In this document: in pieces, positions 55,001 to 63,862 of the stretch
Numbering within the stretch: the first letter of the stretch is position 1
Layout: each line of letters begins with the position of its first letter
NCBI GenBank assembly: GCA_036925085.1
Contig: JAUPFP010000004.1
Span: 1,006,001-1,070,000, forward strand
Length of the DNA stretch: 64,000 nt
Direction of reading: 5' to 3'
Origin: Brachycybe producta
Lineage: Eukaryota > Arthropoda > Diplopoda > Playtdesmida > Andrognathidae
The notes under the pieces: model-generated
The model's input: the letters and a program-made list of their open reading frames with translations, nothing else
Databases searched by the model: none
Told to the model about the DNA's origin: nothing
Translations under genes and position numbers: made by a program

Positions 55001-55561
55001 CGTGTTGAGGAGTGACTGAGCTCCCCTTCTAGTTTTTATAAAAAAACATTGAAGTTTCTATTCATTTTGCACCTGTTAGAATACTCAAGAGTATGGTTTG
55101 CACTTTTTTAACCGCCTTAAAGATGGAGCAAAAATTGTAAAAAAAAAAAACCTAAAAATGGATATTTTTCTTGTTATAAAAAAGTTTTTTTTAAAAAACA
55201 TGAACATACTTTTATGTCATTTCTTTACTCGTTAAGTTTTGAAAAGGCTTTCGAATTTTCAGTAAAGTTTTTGTTGAATATTTCACGTATTTACTCCGTT
55301 TTAACTGATGACATTTGTTTCGTTGTTTGTTAACAGATTTCCGATCTTATGAAAATGCTCAAGGGCGCTTATAATCGCAAGGTTTCCTCCGATAGACAGG
55401 CAATGGCGCAGCGTGTGATTAAACACCGCAAACGTATGGAAGCTATTGAAGAACACAAGAATGCGAAACAGAGAAAGATACGAAAGGCGCTGTATAGTAT
55501 TATGGGAAAAAAGAAAGGAAACAAGGGTGCAGCGGGAGGACCAACAATGAAATTGCGTTAA
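48211..55561 (+). CDS. BMS1: BMS1 ribosome biogenesis GTPase (19 exons)
   Basis: BMS1 is the essential nucleolar GTPase of the SSU processome, which with Rcl1 drives 18S rRNA processing and 40S assembly. Exons: 48211-48407, 48552-48742, 48825-49093, 49796-49938, 50003-50124, 50481-50674, 50749-50894, 50959-51229, 51360-51453, 51514-51615, 51676-51848, 51921-52002, 52494-52804, 52875-53244, 53618-53676, 53752-54022, 54107-54282, 54354-54515, 55337-55561. Together they are 3558 bases, 1185 aa plus stop, and every junction is GT-AG with matching phase. The protein is slightly shorter than the human one (about 1280 aa), mostly in the acidic middle. The P-loop GPPKVGKST is at residues 96-104 and THLD at 191-194. 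The start ATG context is AGAATGG. It is convergent with the receptor gene downstream and divergent from Pitx. Confidence 0.97.
49505..49792. repeat. Family B fold-back repeat, copy B8 (BMS1 intron 3)
   Basis: The left arm is GAAAGTGTTTTAGAAACTAG with GTAGCTCAATCACTTAAAG. The right arm is ATTAAATGATTGAGC and CTTCTAGTTTCTAAAACAC. The right end reaches to within a few bases of the exon 4 acceptor, so part of this repeat may supply the polypyrimidine context. Confidence 0.75.
49796..50894 (+). CDS. BMS1: BMS1 exons 4-7: AARP2-type central domain
   Basis: It encodes [65 protein letters not shown] and the [19 protein letters not shown] block, all colinear with BMS1 family members. Exon 6 ends at an unusual donor, GTTTTG, but frame and homology both require this junction. 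Exon 7 ends at GTGAGT. Confidence 0.93.
50268..50395. repeat. Family B half copy, B9 (BMS1 intron 5)
   Basis: Only the left half is present: GGTTTTAAATTGTAAACGCC, CAGAAGTAAAATTAAGA, CGTTTTAGAAACTTAAAGGG. The right half is absent before exon 6. Confidence 0.65.
50959..52804 (+). CDS. BMS1: BMS1 exons 8-13: acidic, low-complexity middle
   Basis: There are long Asp/Glu runs in exons 8, 9 and 13. Conserved islands separate them: [18 protein letters not shown] (exon 10), [14 protein letters not shown] (11), [11 protein letters not shown] (12) and [18 protein letters not shown] (13). The exon 9 acceptor is taken at 51359 (TTCAAAG) because only this keeps the acidic frame. Exon 13 ends at 52804 with a weak GTTGAC donor, required by phase and homology. 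Confidence 0.9.
52060..52445. repeat. Atypical GC-richer segment in BMS1 intron 12
   Basis: This intron is visibly less AT-rich than its neighbours, with words such as CTGCTGCAACCTGCAGCTTC and GGCGGTCGCTAGTCGC. It is the longest intron among compact ones (491 bases). Weak mirrored edges (AAGCCCAGGCTACA near 52059 and TGTTTAGGCCTTACTT near 52427) suggest an inserted element, but I cannot define termini. Confidence 0.35.
52875..54282 (+). CDS. BMS1: BMS1 exons 14-17: conserved C-terminal domain
   Basis: The most conserved block: [125 protein letters not shown] and YNPVTSLL. The exon 15 donor could be 53670 (GTTACT) or 53676 (GTTAGT). I prefer 53676 because it gives the same length as the human protein and the better donor. 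Confidence 0.94.
54354..55561 (+). CDS. BMS1: BMS1 exons 18-19: basic C-terminus and stop
   Basis: Exon 18 carries [19 protein letters not shown] and [10 protein letters not shown]. Exon 19 carries a Lys/Arg-rich helical tail ending GGPTMKLR before TAA at 55559-55561. The intron between them (821 bases) contains a family B repeat with a further insertion. Confidence 0.92.
54640..55128. repeat. Family B repeat with insertion, copy B10 (BMS1 intron 18)
   Basis: The left arm is TTTATGAACAAGTGATTTTC and AACTAGAAGGGTAGCTCATT. The right arm is CCTTCTAGTTTTTATAAA and ends AACCGCCTTAA. Between them, about 54835-55015 is foreign to the family (it starts CGACTTACGCTG and includes CGACTTAACATGG), so one repeat has been inserted into another. 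Confidence 0.65.
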
Positions 55562-55979
55562 TTTTCAGTGTACAGTATTTAAGGTGAGTTTATTATATTT
55601 GCATTATTTTTTCTTGCTTGTTATTGTTTCGTTTATATTATTTCATCGACGAGGGGTTTTTGCGAAAATGTGAAACGTTAAACCACTCGAGCTTATTCAA
55701 TGTTTTTAGGCGCTATTTCTTTTTTAGCAGTTTTTAAAATTAGTTTAGCATCTTTGTAATAATGTGATTGCCAGTTTGCGATACAAGTTGCTACATTTTG
55801 CAAATGTTGCATGTGTTTTATTGCTGAGCTGATATTTGCACCGAAGGTAACCTGATATCTATCCACTTTACTGTACCTACAGTAATTGACTTTCTGCAGC
55901 TGCTACTTTGTTTGCAGGTTTAAGTGGCTGCAGATACATAAATAAATGAATCTTATCAAAGTTTATTACAGAAGAATCT

Positions 55980-56414
55980 TTTAGCCTTGTTCACACAAGA
56001 AACGCGCTTAAACATTTAGATCCGTAACTAAGCATGCGCAATAGAGAGCTCATCTTCTGTTAACTTTTTATGTTAGTGTTTTATACGTTAATATCAAACT
56101 AGAAAACACTTGTTTTTAGTTTAACCTTCTCGTTTCTACGGCAACGGCCGACATAGTTTGATAAAATGCTTGATACTCTTCTTGAAGTGTGTCGAAAACG
56201 GTAAGTTTGGATGAAATTGTGATAAAATAGATATAGTTTTTTACGAAATAATGAAAAGTTTGTTGTTTTTTGGGACTGTGAAGTTTTGGTTTTTGGGCTC
56301 GTATTTACGATTACAATCGAAAATCGTCGTTTTTGAAAAAAAAAACGTCAACGTCAACGTTATCACAAAATGTATTCGTTAACGTAAACACATTTTATAT
56401 GTGAACCGGGCTTA
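55980..56414. repeat. Putative fold-back element G
   Basis: The left end is TTTTAGCCTTGTTCACACAA and the right end TATGTGAACCGGGCTTAAC is its diverged inverse. Inside are CGTC/GACG-rich mirrored words and repeated ACGTCA-type hexamers. At about 435 bases it would enclose the exon-like segment at 56166-56200. Confidence 0.5.
56166..56200 (+). other. Exon-like ATG segment with perfect donor
   Basis: ATG at 56166 encodes MLDTLLEVCRK and runs into CG|GTAAGT. An X-box-like word (GTTTCTACGGCAAC, 56132-56145), typical of RFX-regulated ciliary genes in its right half, lies 20 bases upstream. I found no downstream exon before the convergent receptor gene, and the segment lies inside putative element G. 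It may be an accident of the repeat. Confidence 0.15.
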
Positions 56415-56949
56415 ACTGTGAAAAAAAAAACGTTATATGATTATGTAGTCAAGGGCTTTAGGCAGGTTTGTATTACTTTAGCTACTTCATATAAAATGAA
56501 ATAGGTTCATTTGATGCACTTTTTGTGTTGTGCATTGATCCTTTTCGAAAGGCTAATACTGATGTTTTCATTATTGTAATGGTGGTGGTGGGAATTTAAT
56601 TTTGCTTTATACATTTTCTAATTTATGAAGGTTTTTTATTGGTTTCTTTTTTTGTTTTTTTTTACGCAGACATTTTACATACAAATCACAGACAGAATTA
56701 CGTACGTGTGTGAATTTGGTTGGTTTGAGACCCTTTCTTTGTTTTTGTTTTTTGAAATAAAATGATTGGCTGAATATGCTCAGCACTATTCTTATCAATC
56801 ATGAATTTACTTTTAAAATATATATGTGTTTTTAACGACAAATTACAATATTGAGGTGAAAAAAGGAAACATAACTTGTCAAGTACCACACACATTTGAA
56901 AGTTTTAGCTTTTCGGGCGTGATTTTAAGATGAAATTGAAAAGATTTCG

Positions 56950-57262
56950 TTAGTAGCTTTATGAACACCTGGTTTTCAAATTGGTTATTCTGCGTTTCGG
57001 GAGCAACACTAATGAGAAATTGAAAGTGTTAGAAAATAGAACGGTAGGTGAATCACTAAATCACTGTCATGTTGATAACTTTTTTTTTAAAAAAAAACTT
57101 TCTATATAGACAAAAGTTAAAAATTGGGCGATCTTCCCAAAAAAGCTTATTTTAAAAGATGCATGATGCAAATAACTTTAAGTGATTGAACTATTCTTCT
57201 TGTTTCTAAAACACTTTCAAAATTCTGTTTAATTTTGCTCCTGACACTTTAAAACCAGCTGA
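56950..57262. repeat. Family B fold-back repeat, copy B11
   Basis: The left end is TTTATGAACACCTGGTTTTC and TTGGTTATTCTGCGTTTC, with GAAATTGAAAGTGTTAGAAA. The right arm is AAGTGATTGAACT and TTGTTTCTAAAACACTTTC. It lies between BMS1 and the receptor. Confidence 0.75.
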
Positions 57263-57609
57263 AACCAGTAGAAGTTTTTCAAGATAATATTTAAAAATAA
57301 ACTTTTTTTCACGCTTAAAATAAACCAACTTCTTTTTGATTTTGTTGACAACAAAATGGAAACATGAAGGATTTTACCTTAAAATTCTGACTGAAAAGCT
57401 AAAAAAATACTTTTATGTAATTATTTCGGACTCATAACACACATTTTCCACAAATTCTTTTGAATTTGTTTGATTTTTTTTTTACAAGGCAGTGTTAAGT
57501 GGTTACCTGAACCATAGATAATTCTATATTGTACTATTTGCTGATATACATTTTTATATTATAAAAGAAAATGTGTTTCTCGTCAAACTCGATAGAAAAA
57601 GAACATCAT

Positions 57610-57848
57610 TTAGATTTTTTCGCATGCATCAGTGTAACTGTATGCTGACAGGTCAGTGGCGATGTCTCCATTCACGTAACCTCTTTTCTTTTTGTTCGTG
57701 TTTATCAATCTCGTCTGAACGGTACTTCTTGGTTCTGGTTGCTGAATGACCACGATGTCGGCCATTTCCTGTGTTTCTGCTTTCGGCTGTTGTTTGGTTT
57801 CCTTTCGACGTTCGGAACCGCCACCAAAGTTTGTTGTACGTGTACTCC
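57610..57848 (-). CDS. Receptor last exon: cytoplasmic C-terminal tail
   Basis: The acceptor (ttttcactcataag) plus two bases complete an Arg codon. It then encodes STRTTNFGGGSERRKETKQQ and a polar tail ending TDACEKI before TAA (57610-57612). The tail is Ser/Thr/Lys-rich, as expected for arrestin/GRK regulation. Another open frame over the same bases is a shadow. A shorter splice form ending in the preceding intron is also possible. Confidence 0.65.
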
Positions 57849-60800
57849 CTTATGAGTGAAAAGAAAGACACGGAACCAACTTCTTAGATTATCCTAAAAT
57901 AAATCCCATGTCTTGTATTTTAGCGAAAAAATGTATTATTTTTATTTTCTCAAATCCAGTTGTTTTTTTTTTTTCATTTTTCCAATCTCACAATCTACCG
58001 CCTTGTTCTTAAAAATAGAAAAGGAAACAAAAGTCCAGTTGTCAAGTCAGCTTTTTAAATATACTTACTCATTGAACTCCCATTAAAATCACGGAGACAC
58101 TTGCACGATAACATGGCTATTAATCCACGACGAAAGTTTTCATTGAAACCACAATAAATGATTGGATTAGCCGCACTGTTAGTGTAGGCCACGAAGTAGG
58201 CAACGTATTCGACTGTTGGGAACCAAGATGGTAGCTGTTGGGGATGTAAAAAAAAAGAATTTCATTTCAGAATGTTTTTCTTGTGATTTGTTTAGTTTAT
58301 AACCTAGAGTGGTCGTTTCCGTTTGTATACCATTACAAAAGTTGGTAACTTTTCACATAAAAATTATATTACTAATAGTTTCAATTGAAACATTATAAAA
58401 GATAAACTAAAACAGGTTTCTATTCTAGTATTTCTAGTATTTATACGACAACGTTTCAATAACATCTTTCTAAATGATTTTCAGTGTTGAGATAACTTCA
58501 TAAAAATTACTCAATTATGAGTAGGCCTACAAAGTTAAATCATAATCTAATTTGTAAATACAGGATTATGATTGGTTGTTTCAGAAATTCGACAAGTACC
58601 TTAAATTTTTTTTAAATAAATAAGTGGTATTATGCGACTTTATGTGCATTTCAAAAGATTATCGATTTGTGCATTTTATCCATTTTTATTTCTGAATAAA
58701 CTTAATAATACTGCACATATGGTACTATAGTGCACTTAAAACTGGTTTTTGTGCATTTTATGTAAACTTTTGGCCTTATTAATAACTTATTAGCCTATGG
58801 TAGTATTATAATAATAATAATGGTACACAATTTGAAACATCCCCACTTATTTACCTCTCCATGTTCGTGAGTAATGTGACCATAGACTCCATAGAGGAGC
58901 AAAGATTGCAAAGGCATCCAACATATTATGAAGACCATCAAAACGGTCAGTACCATTTTGATGACCTGTCGAATGAAAATAGTATTCACTTAATTTGAAA
59001 CATGTTGTACACACTGTTTGACATTTAGTTTGTTATGAAGCTCGGCTAGACTTTTCGTCTAATGTGTGTGTGAGCAAATCGAACCCATATCAGTGTCTTA
59101 TCAAATTTGGGCTGTAATTACCTTTCTTTTGGCTCTGGACTGTATTGAGATTGCGGCGTTACTTTGTTCGCCCGGAAGTGGTGACACCCACAGTTTCCAT
59201 AGTAGTAAAAAATACATTATGGACATGATAGTAACGGGTAGAAAGAAGAGAGCCAACGAGAAGAAAGTGTAGTAGAGGCGCTTAGTGGGGTAACTGACTT
59301 CACAGATGTGCCTTAGGGGATCATAATGTAATACCGCAGGCCACACATCACCACATTGTGGTTGAATGTCATGTTTCCACTGAAATATAAAAAGACAATA
59401 ATGAGCTCATTTATCTGTTATTAATTCAAATTTGTTATTATTATGTTTTTATTAATTGTGATTTTTTTCTAATGTGGTTTTCATTACAGTGATTTCAAGC
59501 TGGCTTAAGAGTAATTTCTTTTCGTCTAAAGTGGGCGTAAATTTCATTTATAAGCAACTTAAATAATGTTGGAAATTGAAATAGTTTAGGAATATCTCTG
59601 AATTTTTATGTCAGTTTGAAAATGATACAAATTTCACGGTTATTTGCAACAAAAAAACATGTCGAAAACACTCCTCTAACTCTGGTTGTTCTGTATTTCA
59701 GGAGCTAATTAGAAAGTAACCCAACTTTAAGGAGATGATGTTTTGTAATTTTTAATTATAAAAATGAATTTTAAGTAACTGAATCAGCTACCGTTCTAGT
59801 TTCTAACAATTTCTGTTTAGCGAATAACCAGAGTTCGAAAGTCAGCTGTTTCTAAACCATCTTAATACAAAATAAAATGTGGTCAATTTCAAACTGTCAT
59901 AAATATGTTGACACTTGTACCTTATTCTGTCTAGTTTCTAATAAATTTTGAATTTTTTTTTTCTTAAAAGTTACTTCTAAAAAGTTGGCTTTCACTTTAT
60001 TAATGTTAGCAAATTAAGAGAAATGCTCCTTAAATTAAGAGCCACTTGTTGAACTTTTATAAACTTTTTCATTGAAATGCAAAGCTTGAATTTGAACTAT
60101 TTAAAAAGAACCATGTCATAACTGGGAGGAGTATGTGTAAAGATGACAATCATGACAGGTCTATTTCCTTTGGAATGTGTTTTCTTACCTTGATCTCTGA
60201 ATATTCTCTATGAAAGAGAAATGGCATGGAAACTGTAACAGCCAATATCCAGATAATGCTAACGACTCCGCTTGCTCGTTGTTTTGTAAACCTAGCTCTA
60301 AGAGGAAACATGACGGCGAAAAAACGATCACAGGAAATGGCCGTCAATGTCAGCACACTGCTTGTCAGTGCAGTCACTGTGAATGAAACGGGGGAAAAAA
60401 ATATCTGTATTTAAAGGAACAACAGCTTGAAAACGACTTATTTTCTCCATAGCTTTCTTTTAAAAAAAAGCTCGAAGATTTGAGGTCACCCAAGTTGAAT
60501 TGTCAAGTTTTTTTAAACATTTGATTCACGTTTCATTACCATAGTTTAAAAGTGTAAGGTTTGTAAATGCCACCTCCCCGCGAACTCTTGATTATTTATG
60601 TCATTTGCAAAATGAAGAGAAACTTGAAAGTGTTTTTTAGAAACTAGAATGGTAGCTAAAATTACTTAAGGGTATTTTGATGTTAATATCTTTTAATATA
60701 AGCTTTTTATGTCAGTTTGAAAATGACTCTGAACTTTAAGCAGATGTTATTTTTTCAATTCTTTTTGTCTATAAATAGTTTATTTTGAAAGATATCAGCA

Positions 60801-62035
60801 TGAAAATCACAATTAAAGTGATCTAGCTGCTGTTTTTATTTGTAAAACACTTTTTAATTTTTTCTTAGTGTTGCTTCTAAAATGTACAATAACCACAATT
60901 CGAAAATCAGCTGTTCATGGAACGTCTTAAGTTCCGATGAGTTCATCTCGGTGGACAAAAAGCAATTATAAACTATGAAGTGCGTTGCGTGTTAGTTGCG
61001 TTAATTACATTAGACGGTGCAGCTGATTATAACCATGACATAATTGACATTGGTTGGATGGACATTTGATCAAATAGTCTTTGGTCATACTGAACTTTTT
61101 TTTTTTTGCTAGTTTTCCAATTTAGTTACATCTGTCTTTACTGGAGCAGTTTTTTTAATGCTTAGTATTTTCTAAATGCAATTTTGTTATTGCATTGATA
61201 TAGTAATTGATATTGTAATTGCTTTTATGTTGCATTTTTCTTCATTTTGAACAAGCAGTAGAAAAAAAAACCCAGGCTAACAATGTTTTGACATATTTTT
61301 ATTTTGTCTGAAACTACTAATACTTTGTTTTTATTATAAAAATTAACCGCAATTAAAATGATAGCCACAGTTCTCCGTTAACAACAGTTAATTTTAGTGG
61401 AAACATTGTTGATTAAAATTACTACTATTAAATAAGTGAACAGTGTAAATGTTTAGTGAAGTTTGTAGTATTGACACAGTATGGTTAACCACATTATTGA
61501 ATGATTAAAGGGTCACTTCCTGTTGTAAACACAAATTTGGCCTACAAACAACATAGCAGCCAGTGAGCGTACTCAGCTTGTGACACCATGCTTAGAACTT
61601 AACAGGATGTAGCATTAAATAATGCTTCATCAAACTACAAGTGTTTTAAAAGTAGAAACACAAAAGTACCACTTCTAACTTGTCTGCGGTTAACTATAAC
61701 CTTGGTTATGTAACTGCAGTTAATTTTTATAGTGGAAACGAGGTAAGTCAGGGTAATGGTGTTAGTAGAGGTGCAGAAAAACGATTATAAGTGCAGTTTG
61801 AATTGACTTATGAAAGAAATTCAAGATTCATTTGAAAGTAGAAGAGTACCCGAAAGGTGGTGAAGACAAATTCTACAATGATATATATATATTTTTAACT
61901 TGTATCGAGTATCATCATGAAATCGGTCGTACCATGAAAGAAACTAATCGCCCCATCCGGAAAATGCCCGATAGGCCAGTCTGCCCTTGTGAATAATCCA
62001 TCTGTCCCTTCGTTTACTTTAGTTTCAGATAAATC
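57610..62035 (-). CDS. Rhodopsin-class neuropeptide receptor (partial, TM3-TM7 and tail)
   Basis: A plasma-membrane G-protein-coupled peptide receptor. Coding exons on the minus strand are 61933-62035, 60189-60376, 59122-59379, 58855-58965, 58069-58234 and 57610-57848. Phases all agree and give 354 aa from extracellular loop 1 to the stop. Hallmarks are DRF in place of DRY after TM3 (ISCDRFFAVMFPL), Cys in loop 2 (QCGDVWP), FIICWMPLQ in TM6, NSAANPIIY in TM7 and FNENFRRG in helix 8. The KLW...PG segment after TM5 and the ANPIIY context resemble orexin/allatotropin receptors and trissin-type receptors; I cannot fix the ligand. TM1 and TM2 are not found to 64000, so the 5' exons probably lie outside the window. 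The canonical TM3 Cys appears to be Asp. Confidence 0.88.
58069..58234 (-). CDS. Receptor exon: TM7, helix 8
   Basis: It begins after ccccaacag with LPSWFPTVEYVAYFVAYTNS, then AANPIIYCGFNENFRRGLIA and MLSCKCLRDFNGSSM, ending phase 1 at GTAAGT. NPIIY is the NPxxY switch. SCKC supplies two Cys that could be palmitoylated. Confidence 0.9.
58855..58965 (-). CDS. Receptor exon: TM6
   Basis: Phase 0 to phase 0, 37 codons: VIKMVLTVLMVFIICWMPLQ then SLLLYGVYGHITHEHGE. CWMP is the CWxP toggle motif. Acceptor cattcgacag, donor GTAAAT. Confidence 0.92.
59122..59379 (-). CDS. Receptor exon: extracellular loop 2, TM5, loop 3
   Basis: 86 codons starting WKHDIQPQCGDVWPAVLHYD. There follows a hydrophobic TM5 with a Pro kink (FFLPVTIMSIMY), then KLWVSPLPGEQS and the basic SRAKRK that leads directly into TM6 in the next exon. 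The single loop-2 Cys is the usual partner of the TM3 Cys. Confidence 0.92.
59570..59870. repeat. Family B fold-back repeat, copy B12 (receptor intron)
   Basis: It shows CCTCTAACTCTGGTTGTTCT, TATTTCAGGAGC, then the right arm GAATCAGCTACCGTTCTAG and the terminus GAATAACCAGAGTTCGAAAG...CCATCTTAA. The left arm seems rearranged, since a terminus-like segment sits inside it. Confidence 0.65.
60189..60376 (-). CDS. Receptor exon: TM3 to TM4
   Basis: Two bases complete a Val codon. Then TALTSSVLTLTAISCDRFFA (TM3), PLRARFTKQR (loop 2) and ASGVVSIIWILAVTVSMPFL (TM4, with the conserved Trp) follow, ending SEIK at donor GTAAGA. Confidence 0.92.
60545..60932. repeat. Family B fold-back repeat, copy B13 (receptor intron)
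   Basis: The left end is AAAAGTGTAAGGTTTGTAAA, then GAAGAGAAACTTGAAAGTG and AAACTAGAATGGTAGCTAAA. The middle has TTTGAAAATGACTCTGAACT. The right arm is GATATCAGCATGAAAATCAC, CAATAACCACAATTCGAAAA and TCAGCTGTTCATGGAACGTC before TTAA. It is almost complete. Confidence 0.8.
61335..61741. repeat. Putative fold-back repeat F
   Basis: The left end is TTATAAAAATTAACCGCAAT. The right end GCAGTTAATTTTTATA is its inverse. An internal direct repeat (CAGTTAATTTTAGTGGAAAC / CAGTTAATTTTTATAGTGG) is seen. It lies in the receptor intron between the loop-1 and TM3 exons. Confidence 0.45.
61933..62035 (-). CDS. Receptor exon: extracellular loop 1 and start of TM3
   Basis: The acceptor is aaaaatttcag and the donor CATG|GTACGA. 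It encodes DLSETKVNEGTDGLFTRADW and PIGHFPDGAISFFH, plus one base that pairs in phase with the TM3 exon. The spacing from the loop-1 Trp to the D-R of DRF is 33 residues, the same as in NPY-type receptors, which supports the join. The stretch before the Trp is hydrophilic and longer than usual, so the acceptor could be further inside. Confidence 0.6.
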
Positions 62036-63293
62036 CTGAAATTTTTACTTCAAAAAAGCTTTCTTATCGTTTTTCTTATAACATGTCAAAAAAATGAAGA
62101 AGAAAAAATAAATGGACTGAATTTGCTATCTTAACGTTTCTTGAGTTTTTCATTTTTTTATGAAAGAAAGGAAATATGCTATTGTTTGCATGTTTCTCAT
62201 GTGTTAGATATTTTTTTTTACAAATTTAATCATTTTTGACTTTTCACTTGTTAATGACTTCGGTGCTAATGAGGTTGGTTTTGATTAATTGTTTTTTTAT
62301 TCATCGAATTTCTGATGTAAGTTTTTTTTAGTACAAATATTGATTATGGGTTTATAATGATGTTGACTTGAGTTTTAATAGTTTCGGAGGACTTTGATGT
62401 TATGAAATTCTATCCATTTAATATGAGATCTTGATGGAATATTTTTGGCTTTAATTACAATTTCCGCTTTTTTTCTTTCTTCCTTTTCATATCCAATTTT
62501 TATTGTTGGTTTTTCTTAAGAAATATTTTAAGTCTGAGGTTTTACACATTAAGTTTTGTTTTAGTTTCATTTTTATTGTTTGGGTTCCAGAATCTTTTAT
62601 TTCTTTCAGTCTGAGAAGAAACCGTTCGTTCATTTCAATGGGGGGAATGTTGTTTTGGTGGTGGTCATTGCATAATATTGCAATCGATGGTTGCATCAAA
62701 TTGAAGACCTTTTTTTTTGTTCACTTTATTTTATTCGAAAATGTTTACATGTTATTTTTATGCTGAGGTTTAACATTACCAATGTCTTGGATGCATTTTT
62801 TTGTTCTAACTTTTGGTCAATTTTGAGTTTATAGTTTATAAAAATTTATACGAACCACAAACATACACATAGGAATGCTTTATATACATGTAGGTCTTAT
62901 TTGTTTGTAGGGAAATAAAAAAGAACCCTCGTTCTACTTTGAAGGAAACCTATCTTCCGGTTTTTTATACATTTTTAGTCTTTTTTTTTTAAAAAAAAGT
63001 CGAATTACTTAACGGCGCCGCAGTTCTCTGTTTTTTTGGTTCCTATTTTGAACTTCAAGAGTCATGGGGTGCAAGAAATAGGAACATTAGTATTTTTTTT
63101 TACATTTATATATATATATATAAAAAAAAGATTTGGGTGTCATTTTATAGTTGTCATAACTTGCGATACACACACGTACTTTGTGGGTTTTTGACGAACT
63201 TCCTCTCAATTTTGAAGCATCGTTTAAGGTTTAAAGTCATTTTTATGAACTAAACAGCTTTTTACAGAATTAGAGGCAACACTTAATTGTCAC
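62036..63293. other. Upstream of the first recognised receptor exon
   Basis: AT-rich, presumably intron of the receptor. I searched the minus strand for TM1 (GN) and TM2 (LAxxD) signatures and found none. A short TA run lies at about 63.11 kb. Confidence 0.5.
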
Positions 63294-63604
63294 TAGGGCT
63301 CGGATTTTTGTGCAATATCAAGCAAAATTGTTTCTCGATCTGTGTGGCCCAAAGAGCCAATTGTGAAGTAACAATCATGTTTAAGTCAATCATCAACTAT
63401 GTTTTTTTTCACTTAAAACACTGGTTAGAGGCTAGAACTCTAGTTGACAACGGATAGTAACCAGACATCTAGCCTCTAACTAGCCGTTTTGATTAGAAGA
63501 AGCATCATTGCAGTTGCTCTAATGATGACACCTACTTTACAATTAGCATTTAGGCCAAAAATTGAGAAACATTTACTTTGATATTACATAAAAAAGTCAA
63601 GCTC
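63294..63604. repeat. Family A palindromic element, copy A6
   Basis: The left terminus is TAGGGCTCGGATTTTTGTGC and the right end is ACATAAAAAAGTCAAGCTCTA (diverged). The central arms CTGGTTAGAGGCTAGAACTC and ACATCTAGCCTCTAACTAG are preserved, and the size is typical. Confidence 0.85.
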
Positions 63605-63862
63605 TATAATTATCACTATTTTTATGTTATAATGACCAGCATTATTAACATAACGTTTTAAGAACTTTTAATTTTTATTTTCAAGTATTGTGATGTGTTT
63701 TACATGTTACCCCTGAGGAATAAGCAATCACTGCTAACATTTATTCTAATATTGCTTCAAAAGTTTGATGCATGGATTTGAGAATGTGGCACTGTAGCAA
63801 ATGTCCATTGTTATTGATCATAAGTGATTTTTATGATAATTTCCTATCATAAGAGCATGAGT

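Larger units (their letters stand above)
55562..57609. other. Gap between convergent BMS1 and receptor genes
   Basis: It holds the BMS1 3' UTR. A candidate AATAAA is at 55941-55946, and a GTGAGT-type donor lies just after the stop at about 55584. Fold-back element G, family B copy B11 and the receptor 3' UTR follow. No other gene is confidently recognised. Confidence 0.5.

Noticed and set aside
57653..57871. A 72-aa minus-strand frame starting MSFFSLIREYTYNK
   Set aside because: It is a shadow. The frame that joins in phase to the TM7 exon reads the same bases differently and stops at 57610-57612.
62487..62766. Open frames of 70 (minus) and 87 aa (plus) as missing receptor TM1-TM2
   Set aside because: The minus-strand peptide is polar and lacks the GN and LAxxD signatures; the plus-strand frame is on the wrong strand and is Phe-rich noise.
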